Positions 24,077-34,649 of a stretch of DNA of 64,000 nucleotides are shown in pieces. The number at the start of each line of letters is the position of its first letter. Position 1 is the stretch's first letter. The notes under the pieces were generated by a model that worked only from the letters and a program-made list of their open reading frames with translations, was not told where the DNA came from and searched no databases. This DNA comes from Raphanus sativus (lineage: Eukaryota > Streptophyta > Magnoliopsida > Brassicales > Brassicaceae): assembly GCF_000801105.2 (NCBI RefSeq), contig NC_079516.1, positions 22,977,043 to 23,041,042 of the forward strand. The letters are read 5' to 3'. The translations under genes and the position numbers were made by a program.

Positions 24077-24575
24077 TGAAAGTTCAGGGACAAACGAATA
24101 TAAAGAGCACACAGAGAATCCAAGAATACTCTTTCTTATATATTAGAAATCACTTAAACAATTTCATAGATCTGTTTAATCCGAATTACTCTCAGTCATA
24201 CACGACTAGAGACGGACCAATTTCTAATCTCTTAACTCAGTAGATCGAGCTTCAACACCCTGAACTCGATCACCTTTGTACTTGACAAGACAAACCCTTC
24301 CTCAAGCTTTTCAATTAGCGTGCTTAACCTAGATCTGCCCTAGACAATCTAGTTAAGTAGCCCTCACCGAATATACTATATTTCCTAATATTTCGATGCA
24401 ATCAAATCTTCCAAATCTTCTTTACTTGATAACCACGTTATGTAATGGACCCAATAGTCGTCTGACACGTCATAGTTTCCATAACCGACTCTCATCATTG
24501 TGTCACATATCGATCACATGTGTAACACGGTCTCTCCTTCGTCTTCATGCTCTCAGCTCTTTTCTTGAGCTTACA
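24077..24575 (-). repeat. 3' LTR of the Copia element
   Basis: 499 bp. On the plus strand it runs TGAAAGTTCAGGG to GAGCTTACA. The minus-strand purine tract AAAAAGGGGGAGAA sits just inside, at about 24577-24590. Confidence 0.93.
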
Positions 24576-24851
24576 TTCTCCCCCTTTTTATCTTAATGTG
24601 ACATCCTATGCAACCTGCACACACACACATTGAAACCACCAACCAGGAGATATCTAGAAGACATTAACAAATGCATTTTTGTGACCAGATCAGCAAGCAC
24701 AATATCATAGATAGAAATGCAAAGTCTTCATCATAAAAACACACCACCATTAGTTTAAGCATTCAGGATCCTTAGTCTTACTACAGCCCTCTTATTTTTA
24801 ATACAAAAGCCTTAATCTCACTATCATAAGGCACATCATCACACAAAAGAC

Positions 24852-25316
24852 TTAGAAAGATATGTTTCGGCTAAGCTCTTCGGTGTCACCCGCTTGACTG
24901 AGTTCTTCAGTATCTCCAGCCTCTTCGTCATCCTGATTCATGATCGGAGGAGGAGGTTGACGAACAACATATTCTCCCCTGCATAGATGCACATTCAAAT
25001 AAAAACAAAGGGCAAGTTAGTCTAGTAAACAAAAACAGAACACAAACGAGATACTCTTACTCCTCAGACGAATGTGAATTGCTTTGAGGTCAGCAATGGT
25101 ACGCTCAATGTCTTCCTCCAGAGTTGCAGATCGTGTGTCTGCTCCAGTGCCACATCCAGCTTTGATGTCTTTGACCACAAGCTTGGGAAAGCCAGTAAAC
25201 TCATCGGTTGGATAGTCAATCGGAACGATCCTTTGAAAGTTGATGACTTTTTGAATCAGTGTTGGAAACATGATGCGCCGAGACTTCTTCTTCTTAGTGT
25301 TTTCAGCCATTTGCAT
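24852..25316 (-). pseudogene. Post-pol ORF remnant, possible env-position gene
   Basis: Downstream of pol, a separate frame starts at 25316 (MQMAENTKKKKSRRIMF) and runs 99 codons to 25017. It includes IDYPTDEFTGFPKLVV and an acidic/amphipathic stretch ending IHIRLRS. A second open stretch in another frame (about 24976-24852) encodes an acidic tail with two copies of GDTEELS. The two could be one gene separated by an intron or an indel. In Sireviruses the slot after pol can hold an envelope-like gene, but no signal peptide or membrane segment characteristic of an envelope was recognised. The protein may be structural or accessory. Function unknown. Confidence 0.5.
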
Positions 25317-25527
25317 GATCTAATCAATCCTCAGAACTAAAATGTGATAGCATCCTGATCCGAGATGAGTGCCTTTCTTCAGTGAACCTAAGAGCATAAG
25401 TGATAAACTCGTGGAGGATGACTCGCAAAAGTGAACTTGTTGACTCAAGGTTTTGATGGTGCAGTAGTAGAATATCTTAGTCAGTGCGATGTATATGCAG
25501 TGACTCTCCTCTTCTGACAGGACTTAT

Positions 25528-28500
25528 TCAGAGATTAACAATTCCCAAGGCCTTACGAAGCCCTAGGAAGGTATTGTAGTCCAACGGTTTGGTAAAGAGA
25601 TCAGCAAATTGTTTCTCGGTTGACACATGCTCTAGAATCACAATTCTCATCTCAACTAGCTCTCTCACAAAGTGATGTCGTATGTCCAGATGCTTGGTAC
25701 CCGAATGCTGAACTGGATTCTTAGACAAGTCTATGGCACTCATGTTATCACAATGAACAAGCATGGGATCAGAGATGATACCATAATCAACAAGCATTTG
25801 TCGCATTCAGAGTAATTATGTGCAACAGCTTCCCAAAGCAATGTACTCAGCCTCAGCAGTCGAAAGAGAAACACAGTTTTGCTTCTTGCTGTGCCAAGCG
25901 ACCATGTTGTTCCCAAGAAAGAAACAACCTCCAGAAGTGTTATGTCTGTCATCTAAGCACCCAGCCCAATCTGCATCACAAAAACCTGCAAGATTCACAT
26001 TAGTTTCAAAGGTATAGTGAAGACCAAAATCCAAAGTTCCTTTTACATATTTAATGATACGCTTAACAGCCTTCATGTGTGACTCCTTCGGACATGCTTG
26101 GTAACGAGCACAAATACCCACACTCAGACAGAGATCAGGTCGGCTAGCTGTGAGATACAAGAGACTCTCGATCATTGCTCTGTAGAGTTTCTCATCAACT
26201 GGCTTGCCATCATCATCTCGGGACAACTTGGTAGTGGTACTCATGGGTGTGTTTGCAACTTTGCTAGTTTGCATTCCAAATCTTTTGATAAGATTTTTGG
26301 CATACGTGCTCTGAGATACAGTAATTCCATCTGCCAGCTGCTTGATTTGTAGTCCAAGAAAATAACTGAGCTCCCCAACCATGCTCATCTCGAACTATTT
26401 TGTCATAGTCCGAACAAAGTCATCAACCATTCCTTGTGACGTGCTCCCAAAGATGATGTCGTCCACATACACTTGGATAATGATAACATCCTTTCCATTT
26501 TCTCCTATGAACAGAGTTTTATCAACTCCTCTCCTCTGAAACCCAGCCTTGATGAGAAAGTCGGTCAGTCTTTCATACCAAGCTCGTGGAGCCTGTTTAA
26601 GTCCACAGAGAGCCTTTTTGAGTTTGTAGACATGATCAGGAAAGTGTGGATTTTCAAAACCCTTAGGTTGTGTCACATAGACTTCTTCTTGTAGAACACC
26701 ATTCAGAAACGCACTCTTGACATCCATCTGATAAAGTTTGATTCTGAATCCGCAAGCCATTCCAAAGAGTAACCTGATTGATTCGAGACGTGCTACTGGA
26801 GCAAACGTTTCATCGAAATCCACCCCTTCAATCTGAGTGTAACTTTGACCAACCAGGCTTGACTTGTTCCGAATCACATTACCTTCTTCGTCTATCTTGT
26901 TCTTGTGGATCCACTTTGTTCCAATAACATTGACTCCTTCAGGTCTAGGAACCAGTGTCCACACATCTAACCGTTCAAACTGTTCTAGTTCCTGGTGCAT
27001 AGAGTCAGTCCAGTATTCATCATCCAAAGCTTCCTGGAGATTCTTTGGTTCTATCTGAGAGACATAACACTCCACATTATTCATCTTGGCCATAAAGGAT
27101 GCCAACTTAACCATCTCCTTGAAATTAATCTGTTTCTTTCGTGTAACCCTTTCATCGAACAGACCTCCAATGACATCGGCTGAGGAATGATTCTTATGAA
27201 CTTTACCTTGATCCAGATCAACTCGTACACCATCAGATTCTTCTTCTTCTTCGGACTCCTCCTTGATCATTGCTTCCGGAGCAGAGCTACTCGGTGTAGC
27301 ACAGTCAACAGTTTGTGTGACTCTTGTCTGATAAAATCCCACACTGTCATCAAAGACCACATTTACTTTATCTCCAATGAATTTGGTACGCTGGTTAAAG
27401 ACACGATATGCGGAGCTGTTAGTAGAATAACCCAGAAAAGTCCCTACATCATTTTTGGCGTCGAACTTTCCCAAGTGGTCTTTATCATTCAGGATATAGC
27501 ATAAGCACCCAAACACGTGCATGTGACTTAGATTGGGAGTCTTACCCTTCAATATCTCATAAGGAGTAGTCTTAGTCTTAGGCTTAACATACACCCGATT
27601 TATCACATAACATGCAGTGCTGACAGCTTCGGCCCAAAAACCATGTGGAACATTGTTTCCACACAGCATTGCTCTTACCATCTCTTGTAATGTACAATTC
27701 TTCCTTTCAATCACTCCATTCTGCTGTGGTGTTCTGGGTGCTGCATATTGATGTCGGATCCCTTGGCTCTGACAGAAGCTATCAAACTGCTCATTCTGAA
27801 ACTCTCCACCATGATCACTCTTGATTTGCATAATCCCACCTTTCTGTTTCAGTTGTAACGCAAGAATCCTGAAACTCTCGATGGCATCAGACTTGTTTCG
27901 TAAGAAGTCAACCCAGGTGTATCTTGAGAAGTCATCTACCATGACAAGAATATATTTTTTTCCTGCTATGCTCTCTGGAGTGATCTGACCCATAAGATCC
28001 ATGTGCACCAGCTCCAACAATTGCTTAGACCTAATCTCAGGAATTCGCTTGTGTTGTATCTTGACTTGTTTTCCTTGACAGCATGCTCCACATACGGTAC
28101 CAGTCTGAGATTCTAGGTCTGGAACTCCTCTCACTACTTCTGCATTAACTAGACGAGTTAGTCCATTGATGTTCATGTGACCCAGCTTTTTATGCCATAG
28201 ATCAAGCTTTGAAGTGGTTGCTGAGCAGCACATGTTTGTGGGCTTCCACATATAGCAGTTGTTTCCAGAGCGAATGCCACACAGTACGATGTTCCCTTGT
28301 GGATCCACATCACGACATTCTTTGCTATTAAAGATCACTTATAGACCTTCATCGCATAGTTGACTAACACTGATCAGGTTTGCCTTAAGACCATCAACAT
28401 AGTATACATTGATGAGGCGGGGTAAATCCGGTCTATCAGTTACTCCAACTCCTCGTATCTTTCCTTGTCCTCCATCACCAAAAGTCACTTTGCCTCCTTT

Positions 28501-30615
28501 AATGGGTTGGAGTTTCTCAAGATGTTCATAGCTTCATGTCATGTGTTTTGAACATCCACTGTCAAAATACCAAGGAGAATCGCTTTGAGAACTCCCATCA
28601 GCACTCGTGTATGCGACATGACTAACCAAGTTGATCTTCTCTGATATACTTGTGAAATTGCACGCTAGATTCAACTCTGGTTCCTTGTGTGACTCAGGGG
28701 ATTCCTTGTGTGACTCTTTGAGGACACAATCTTTATAGGTTGGATATAGATCTCTTTTGGCAATCCAGACATGTCCATACATGGTGGGTTCCATGAAGCA
28801 CATATTTAACCTCCAGGTTCGCTCGTATTGGTGCCTGCGAAAGTAACAGAAACTGACATGATGACCGCGTTTCCCTCAAAAGTGACATCCATTCCCGTGA
28901 CGTCTTGCTCGAGGATTAGACACAGATTTTCCAGAGTTCTGAAGAGCAGGCTGAGCTTGAAGAGGACGAGGTTCATCTACCTTTTCCTTCGTGGATGTTT
29001 CTTTTACGAACAACACTTGACGTCCTTCTTGATCAGACTTGGAGGTAGATCCCTGAAACCCGAGACCCCGGCTTATGCTAGGACATTGTCCCAAGGTGAG
29101 CAGATGATCTAAAGACATGGTACCAGTTGACAACATTTTTATCTTCTTTAGATTTTCAGCCAACTGGCTCTCCAACAGCTTGCTCTTATCCTTTTCTTGG
29201 AAGAACATCTCGCTCAACTGATTGAATTTAGCCTCAAATTCCTTATGAGAACGTTCATGCTCTGCCATTGCTCGTTTTAGTGCAAGAACTTCTTGATCAG
29301 ACTCCTTTAAGATTTAAGGAGCGGTTGGTTGTGTTGTCGGTTTCTCAAGTTCAAGAATGTTTACTTGGGCTTTTAGCATTGCCCTATCCTTTATCAGCTG
29401 AAGGTTTTCATGGCTGAGCTCGGTAAACTGGTCAAACAGTGCCTTGTACTCTGTTTCCAGATCATGATTAAGCGCATCTTCTTCCTCTTTGTCTGAGATT
29501 GAACCAGTACCATCGTGAGCCACGAGTGCCATGAAGTTTAGGTGTAGTTCCCCATCGTCACTTTCACTGTCTGAGTTTGTGTCGCTGAAGCTCACAAGTG
29601 ACTTATCTTTCTTCAAAGTATTGGGACATTCACTACGAGTGTGACCATAGCCTTTGCATTCGATGCATTTGAGTTCTTTCCTCTTAGCGAGTGGACATTC
29701 ATTCTGAAAGTGTCCAAAGCCCTCGCATTCATGACACTGAAACTCCTTCTTCTTCTTTGATCCATCCGACCGTGAGGACTGTGAGCTACCACGATCTGAT
29801 TCATTCCTCTGAAACCTACTGTTTGATCTGCTACCACCTTTTTCAACTCGCCTCATGAACTTGTTAAAGTTCTTTGCCATCAAACTCAGATTATCCTCAA
29901 TCTTCGAGACTCTGTCATTATCTTTAGAGTCAGCAGTGAAGGCGATGCTCTTCTGAGTAGTTTCCTGTCGAGCAGATTTCTCGAGGTCATGAACCTTCAA
30001 AATTCCAGAGATTTGATCAAACTTCATCTCATCAGTGTCAACTGCTATGTTGAGAACTGCCTTGTAAGCCTCAAATCGAGGAGGTAAACACCTTAAAAGC
30101 TTCTTAACCAGATCTTTCTCTTCATACTTCTTTCTTAAGACTGAAGATTCATTAGCCAGCTCACTGATCTTGGATATAAACCCATCGATAGGTTCATCAT
30201 CTCCCATGCGCAGATTCTCAAACCTTGAGGCTAGATGATCAATTATGGTTCGTCGTACGCTTGAGTTTCCTTCAAAGTGATTGATTAAGGTATCCCATGC
30301 TTCTTTGGCTGACTCACATCCTTGAATGATTTTGAACTGCTCCAAATCGACAGCTGAGAATATGACTGTTAATGCCTTAGAGTTGAATTTTGATGCTGAT
30401 TTATCAGAATCTGTCCACTGATCCTTAGGTTTTGGACCCAAGGTTTTATCTTCCATCATCACAGTAGGTGGTGTCCACCCGTCTTCAACTGCTGTCCAGG
30501 CATCATCATCGATCCCTCTGATCACATGCCTCATCCTTGCCTTCTAGTGTCCAAAGTTTCCACCGTCAAGCATAATAGGCTTATGCAGCGTGACAAGCTC
30601 CTTCATGTTGTCCAT
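25528..30615 (-). pseudogene. Copia gag-pol polyprotein, interrupted by eight stops
   Basis: One continuous minus-strand frame of 1696 codons from an ATG at 30615 to a stop at 25528. It has no frameshift but eight internal stops, at 30546, 29316, 28878, 28536, 28341, 26397, 25818 and 25809 (first base on the minus strand). Gag carries two CCHC knuckles (CHECEGFGHFQNEC, CIECKGYGHTRSEC). A third CHF-GxxGH knuckle has lost a Cys to a stop. The protease has YFDSGCSKHMT. The integrase shows HMDLMG, SDHGGEF and NGVIERKN as the D,D,E residues. The reverse transcriptase has YVDD, and RNase H has AEAEYIAL. At least two stops replace an expected Trp, for example codon 24 of gag. The element cannot make its own polyprotein. 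Confidence 0.93.
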
Positions 30616-30668
30616 GAAATCCGCAGGATCTTAACCTGTTAGTAGTACTTGATACCACAGAGGTTTCC

Positions 30669-30683
30669 CGCTCTGATACCAAA
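30669..30683 (-). other. Primer-binding site (tRNA-iMet)
   Basis: On the minus strand, TTTGGTATCAGAGC directly follows the right LTR. TGGTATCAGAGC matches the 3' end of initiator tRNA-Met, the usual Copia primer. Confidence 0.88.
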
Positions 30684-31182
30684 TGAAAGTTCAGGGACAA
30701 ACGAATATAAGGAGCACACAGAGAATCGAAGAACACTCTTTCTTGTATATTAGAAATCACTTAAACAATCTCCTAGATCTGTTTAATCCGAATTACTCTC
30801 AGTCACACACGACTAGAGACGGACCAATTTCTAATCTCTTAACTCAGTAGATCGAGCTTCAACACCCTGAACTCGATCACCTTTGTACTTGACAAGACAA
30901 ACCTTTACTCAAGCTTTTCAATTAGCGTGCTTAACCTAGATCTGCCCTAGACAATCTAGTTAAGTATCCCTCACCGAATATACTATATTTCCTAATATTT
31001 CGATGCAATCAAATCTTCCAAATCTTCTTTACTTGATAACCACGTTATGTAATGGACCCAATAGCCATCTGACACGTCATAGTTTCCATAACCGACTTTC
31101 ATCATTGTGTCACACATCGATCACATGTGTAACACGGTCTCTCTTTCCTCTTCATGCTCTCAGCTTTTTTCTTGAGCTTACA
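30684..31182 (-). repeat. 5' LTR of the Copia element
   Basis: 499 bp, the upstream LTR in transcription order. About fifteen scattered differences from the partner LTR were seen by eye. The target duplication CTCGA follows at 31183-31187. Confidence 0.93.
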
Positions 31183-31187
31183 CTCGA

Positions 31188-32900
31188 CACATCTCCTCTC
31201 CAATCCCCGTATACGGTAGATATAAGAAATCCAAAGAAAATATTTACGGATATGAAATTTCACTGTTTTCATATATATAGGTTTCATTATGTGTATTGAA
31301 AAGAAGATAGCTTAATTCGTAGAGTCATTTAAGAGAGAACTCGAGTATTGTACGGTAATAGTATATTGAACTAACACAGCTTGGTAAGGAAATTGAGTAT
31401 TGAATCTATATAGAGATCGGAGAAGAAAATCTATACATGTACATATGTTGAATTTGGTATTAGAGAATTGACAATCAGTGGATGTATAGGGCCACACCCA
31501 CATGTGAACTGATAAAGACAACAATGGAAGTGATATCATGTGTGCTTGTAATTAATTATTATAAAAAAATGAAGTGCAACTTTCTTAAAGGACTGGCCTC
31601 TACTGTCATTTATTATGATGCAATCAATCATCTTCTTTGTCGCTGTAAATAGCATATCATACTATTACTATAACAAAGAAAAAGCATACCGTATTATATG
31701 TATACTTATACGAACATGATCCGGTTATATAGTTTTTTTTTTTTTTTTTGTAAACTAATCCGGTTATATAGTTGCAGATCGCAACATCCTAATATTGTTA
31801 TGGAAAATGAAAAAAAAAATCTTGCAATTAATCATGAGCTAGTTTTAAATTCGAGTGCGCATTATGTATTCATCCCGAAACCAAAAACTAAATTGCATTA
31901 TCATTATTGCGATCTCCGATTGTTTTTATTGATTTATATGTTCACGTTTACGTTTCAATGGCATGATGATAAAAATATAGAAATACATACCTTTTTGATT
32001 CGTTCCATTGCATGTTAGGAACAGAATGTGTTGTATCCAAAAAAAATAACGAAGATTATAAAAGTCATGCAACCGCGTGAGTAAACTTTAATAATACTTT
32101 CTTTGTATATAGTCACACGAGATTTTTGTCACTATTCTATCCAATAATTAAATATTTTGGTATTTCAGTTGTTTCTTTATGTGTTAAAATTGAAAAATCT
32201 ATTTTGCTGTAGATGTGCTTGTGGTGAGCAAACTTTTGTCTTCGTGTGTTCACTACTTGGGACCATGAGCTTGAAAGCTGCTACAGTTTTCTTCAACTCA
32301 TTTTGTTTTCTTTCTCCCATAAAAACATCTATTCATCTGATTAATTAACGGTAATGTACGATCGAGTTTCTCGTTTGATATACATATGTTGACAGTCCAA
32401 TATTCAAAATACTTATCGCTTCATCCACTTAAAAAATGACAACTGTTTAGTTGGACACATTTGATGCGGAAATAAGACCATGTTTATTGTAAGGTTCTTG
32501 GGATTGAGTTCTTAGCGTAATATAAAAATTGTTTCTTAATTATAAGTAAAAAAAATAAAAACCGTCTTTTTAAGAGATGCCGTTAATTTTTCTTAGTTAA
32601 AAAATAAAAGACAGTTCTTATATTACTCAAAAAACTTGTGTTAAAAATCCTGCAACCTTAAGACGCCTAAACTTGTAAGATATATAGGGCCACAATAGGG
32701 CTCACAGCAAGATGTTAAAATGGAGCTCAAACGCAAGCGCTTAGCTAACGGCCCATTAAATACGATTCAATAGTAAAGTACTGACGAATGAGATAAAAGG
32801 CTGCAACTGGAGCCTGGAGGTACATATTTCCAGAAAAATGATCATGTGCAATGAGTTATGTATCATTCATGAAAAAAATCACAAAAAGTTACTACCACTT
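31188..32900. other. Gene-free stretch
   Basis: AT-rich host DNA. Open frames of 60-106 codons at 31312-32348 show no family resemblance, splice context or conserved motif, so they are left uncalled. The sequence GAGTTAAATGAAAAATA near 32901 is the left target repeat of the next element. Confidence 0.5.
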
Positions 32901-32917
32901 GAGTTAAATGAAAAATA

Positions 32918-33801
32918 TATTAAAATACAACTTCTCTCTCTAAATTTTCTCCGACCTCTATCTAGAAACTCTCAAAGGTGAAATTGCGTTCGGTGGCCGG
33001 TGGTTTCACCACTGCCGGTCACCTCTCTTCTTTTGTTTTTTGTTTTCTCTGTAGAATCCTTCTATATTCATATAGACTTGGGTCACCACTTGTGTTTTCT
33101 TGTTGTTCTTCGTGGAAGCAAATCTACAATCTAATCCTTTATCTTTGGCGGCGAATTTTAATTTGCTTTCCACTGGGATTTAAAATACCTCGTGTTATCT
33201 ACTTGATTTCATACCTTTTTCATCGTCCTCTGATTTCTTTTTTAAGGGAATCAGTCTCCATATAGTTTATCTAGCCGTCTATGGCGTTATTGGAGCATCT
33301 CAGTTAGAAAGGAGGAGGAGTTTAATGGCAACCTGGATCATCTATGAAGTGGTTCGGTAGAGTCGGCGTGTTTAAACGGTCCGGCAAAGAATTTTACTTC
33401 TGTTTGATTTCAGTTTCCTTGAGTTAATTAAGATGGTTAAGGCCTTTTAGCTCAAGTAGTTACGGTTGAAATGGAAGGCAACTGGTTTGGTATCGGGTTA
33501 CTTTGAGTCTTCAGAGTTCAAACGCTACTGCAGGGCGTTTTGGAGAAGATCGGAAGTGGAGATAGTCACGGCGGAGAAGTTTTCCGGCGGTTAAAATTAA
33601 TCTCTGCCGCATGAAGAACACTTGGTATCTCGAGGAGCTTCTCTACTGACGCGTGGAAGATGATACTGCAAGAGCCGCTTCTGATTTTTCTTTAGTCTTC
33701 ATTGTAAAATACTTTTGGTCTCTTATTGTTTAGCCCAATATCAGATTGTAAAAGCTCCTATTAGATCTTATCTAATGAAACTTCAGTCGACAAAAAAAAA
33801 A
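32918..33801 (+). mobile_element. Non-LTR retroposon, Sadhu-like
   Basis: An 884-bp insertion flanked by the 17-bp repeat GAGTTAAATGAAAAATA (32901-32917 and 33802-33818), ending in an A-run. These are marks of target-primed reverse transcription. The body is GC-richer than its surroundings, has no long open frame and ends in a T-rich tail before the A-run. Length, non-coding character and A-tail match the Brassicaceae Sadhu elements. A processed transcript copy of a host gene is possible. The family name is from general resemblance, not a search. Confidence 0.65.
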
Positions 33802-33818
33802 GAGTTAAATGAAAAATA

Positions 33819-34649
33819 AATGTATTATACTATTTCCAATGGAATATCAAATATGTAGAAAGAAATACAACAAACTTAAAAACATTCAAAAACAAAAAAT
33901 CTAGAGAATACAAAGAATGGAAGGAAATAAGAAAATAAAATAAAATTTTTATATCAATGAAAACTTTTATTTAGATTTTTTTTTGTTTTACTACATTTCT
34001 GCAAAAAAAAAACTATCACTCATGCTACATAAATACTTATAATGTCATTTATCTAATTTTAACCATTTTTCACTGTCATTATTTCTTTGGTTTGTATCAC
34101 GTGTTTCTGAATTCATCTCATTCATGTTATTTCAAATGAGTAAATGTTTTTTTTGTTATAATGATTAATAAACATTAGATCTGGGTTCGTCGGTCAACCC
34201 GCTCCACTTGACCCGCTAATTCATGGGTCGATTCATTTCTATTCAAAACACTTACTCTGTTCAGAGTTGTATAACTTACATGACACACATATAATATAAA
34301 TCTTAATAAAATATTTATATAATGATATTTTAGTTATTTTTAAAAATATTTAGTGTTGAAAGTATATAATTATAAAATATTTAAAATATTTTTTATACTA
34401 TTTTTTTATAATATTTGCTGGTTGGCGAATATCCACAACTCAAATTTGGCAGATCCACATCTACTCTATATAAAATCACCATGATGTAGACTCGCTGCAC
34501 GGCAGATCAAACATGACAGGTAAAACGGGATGGGATCCGCATATAAAGAATAAAACTCCTAGCTCTAATAAACATCATCCAAATATTACATTTAGATAAA
34601 TTTTAAAATGTTAACTAAAATAAAATTCATCTAGAATGAACCACTCAAA
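33819..34649. other. Gene-free AT-rich stretch
   Basis: Low-complexity AT-rich DNA without coding potential. A short GGTCGATTC/GGGTTCG-type patch near 34185-34230 resembles the degenerate motifs inside other elements of this window. Confidence 0.5.

Larger units (their letters stand above)
24077..31182 (-). mobile_element. Full-length Ty1/Copia element, Sirevirus type, minus strand
   Basis: A 7.1-kb element flanked by the 5-bp target duplication CTCGA (24072-24076, 31183-31187). Its two 499-bp LTRs begin TG and end CA. On the minus strand, the primer-binding site TGGTATCAGAGC (tRNA-iMet) follows the right LTR and a G-rich purine tract precedes the left LTR. The order gag, zinc knuckles, protease, integrase, reverse transcriptase, RNase H is that of Copia. 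Two gag knuckles of ECxGxGHxxxECP form and coding potential after pol fit the Sirevirus/Endovir group. The LTRs differ at roughly fifteen positions (about 3%), so it is much older than the neighbouring Gypsy element. Confidence 0.93.

Noticed and set aside
30621..30668. Extension of Copia gag upstream of 30615
   Set aside because: This is leader sequence between the primer-binding site and the first ATG; an in-frame stop precedes it.
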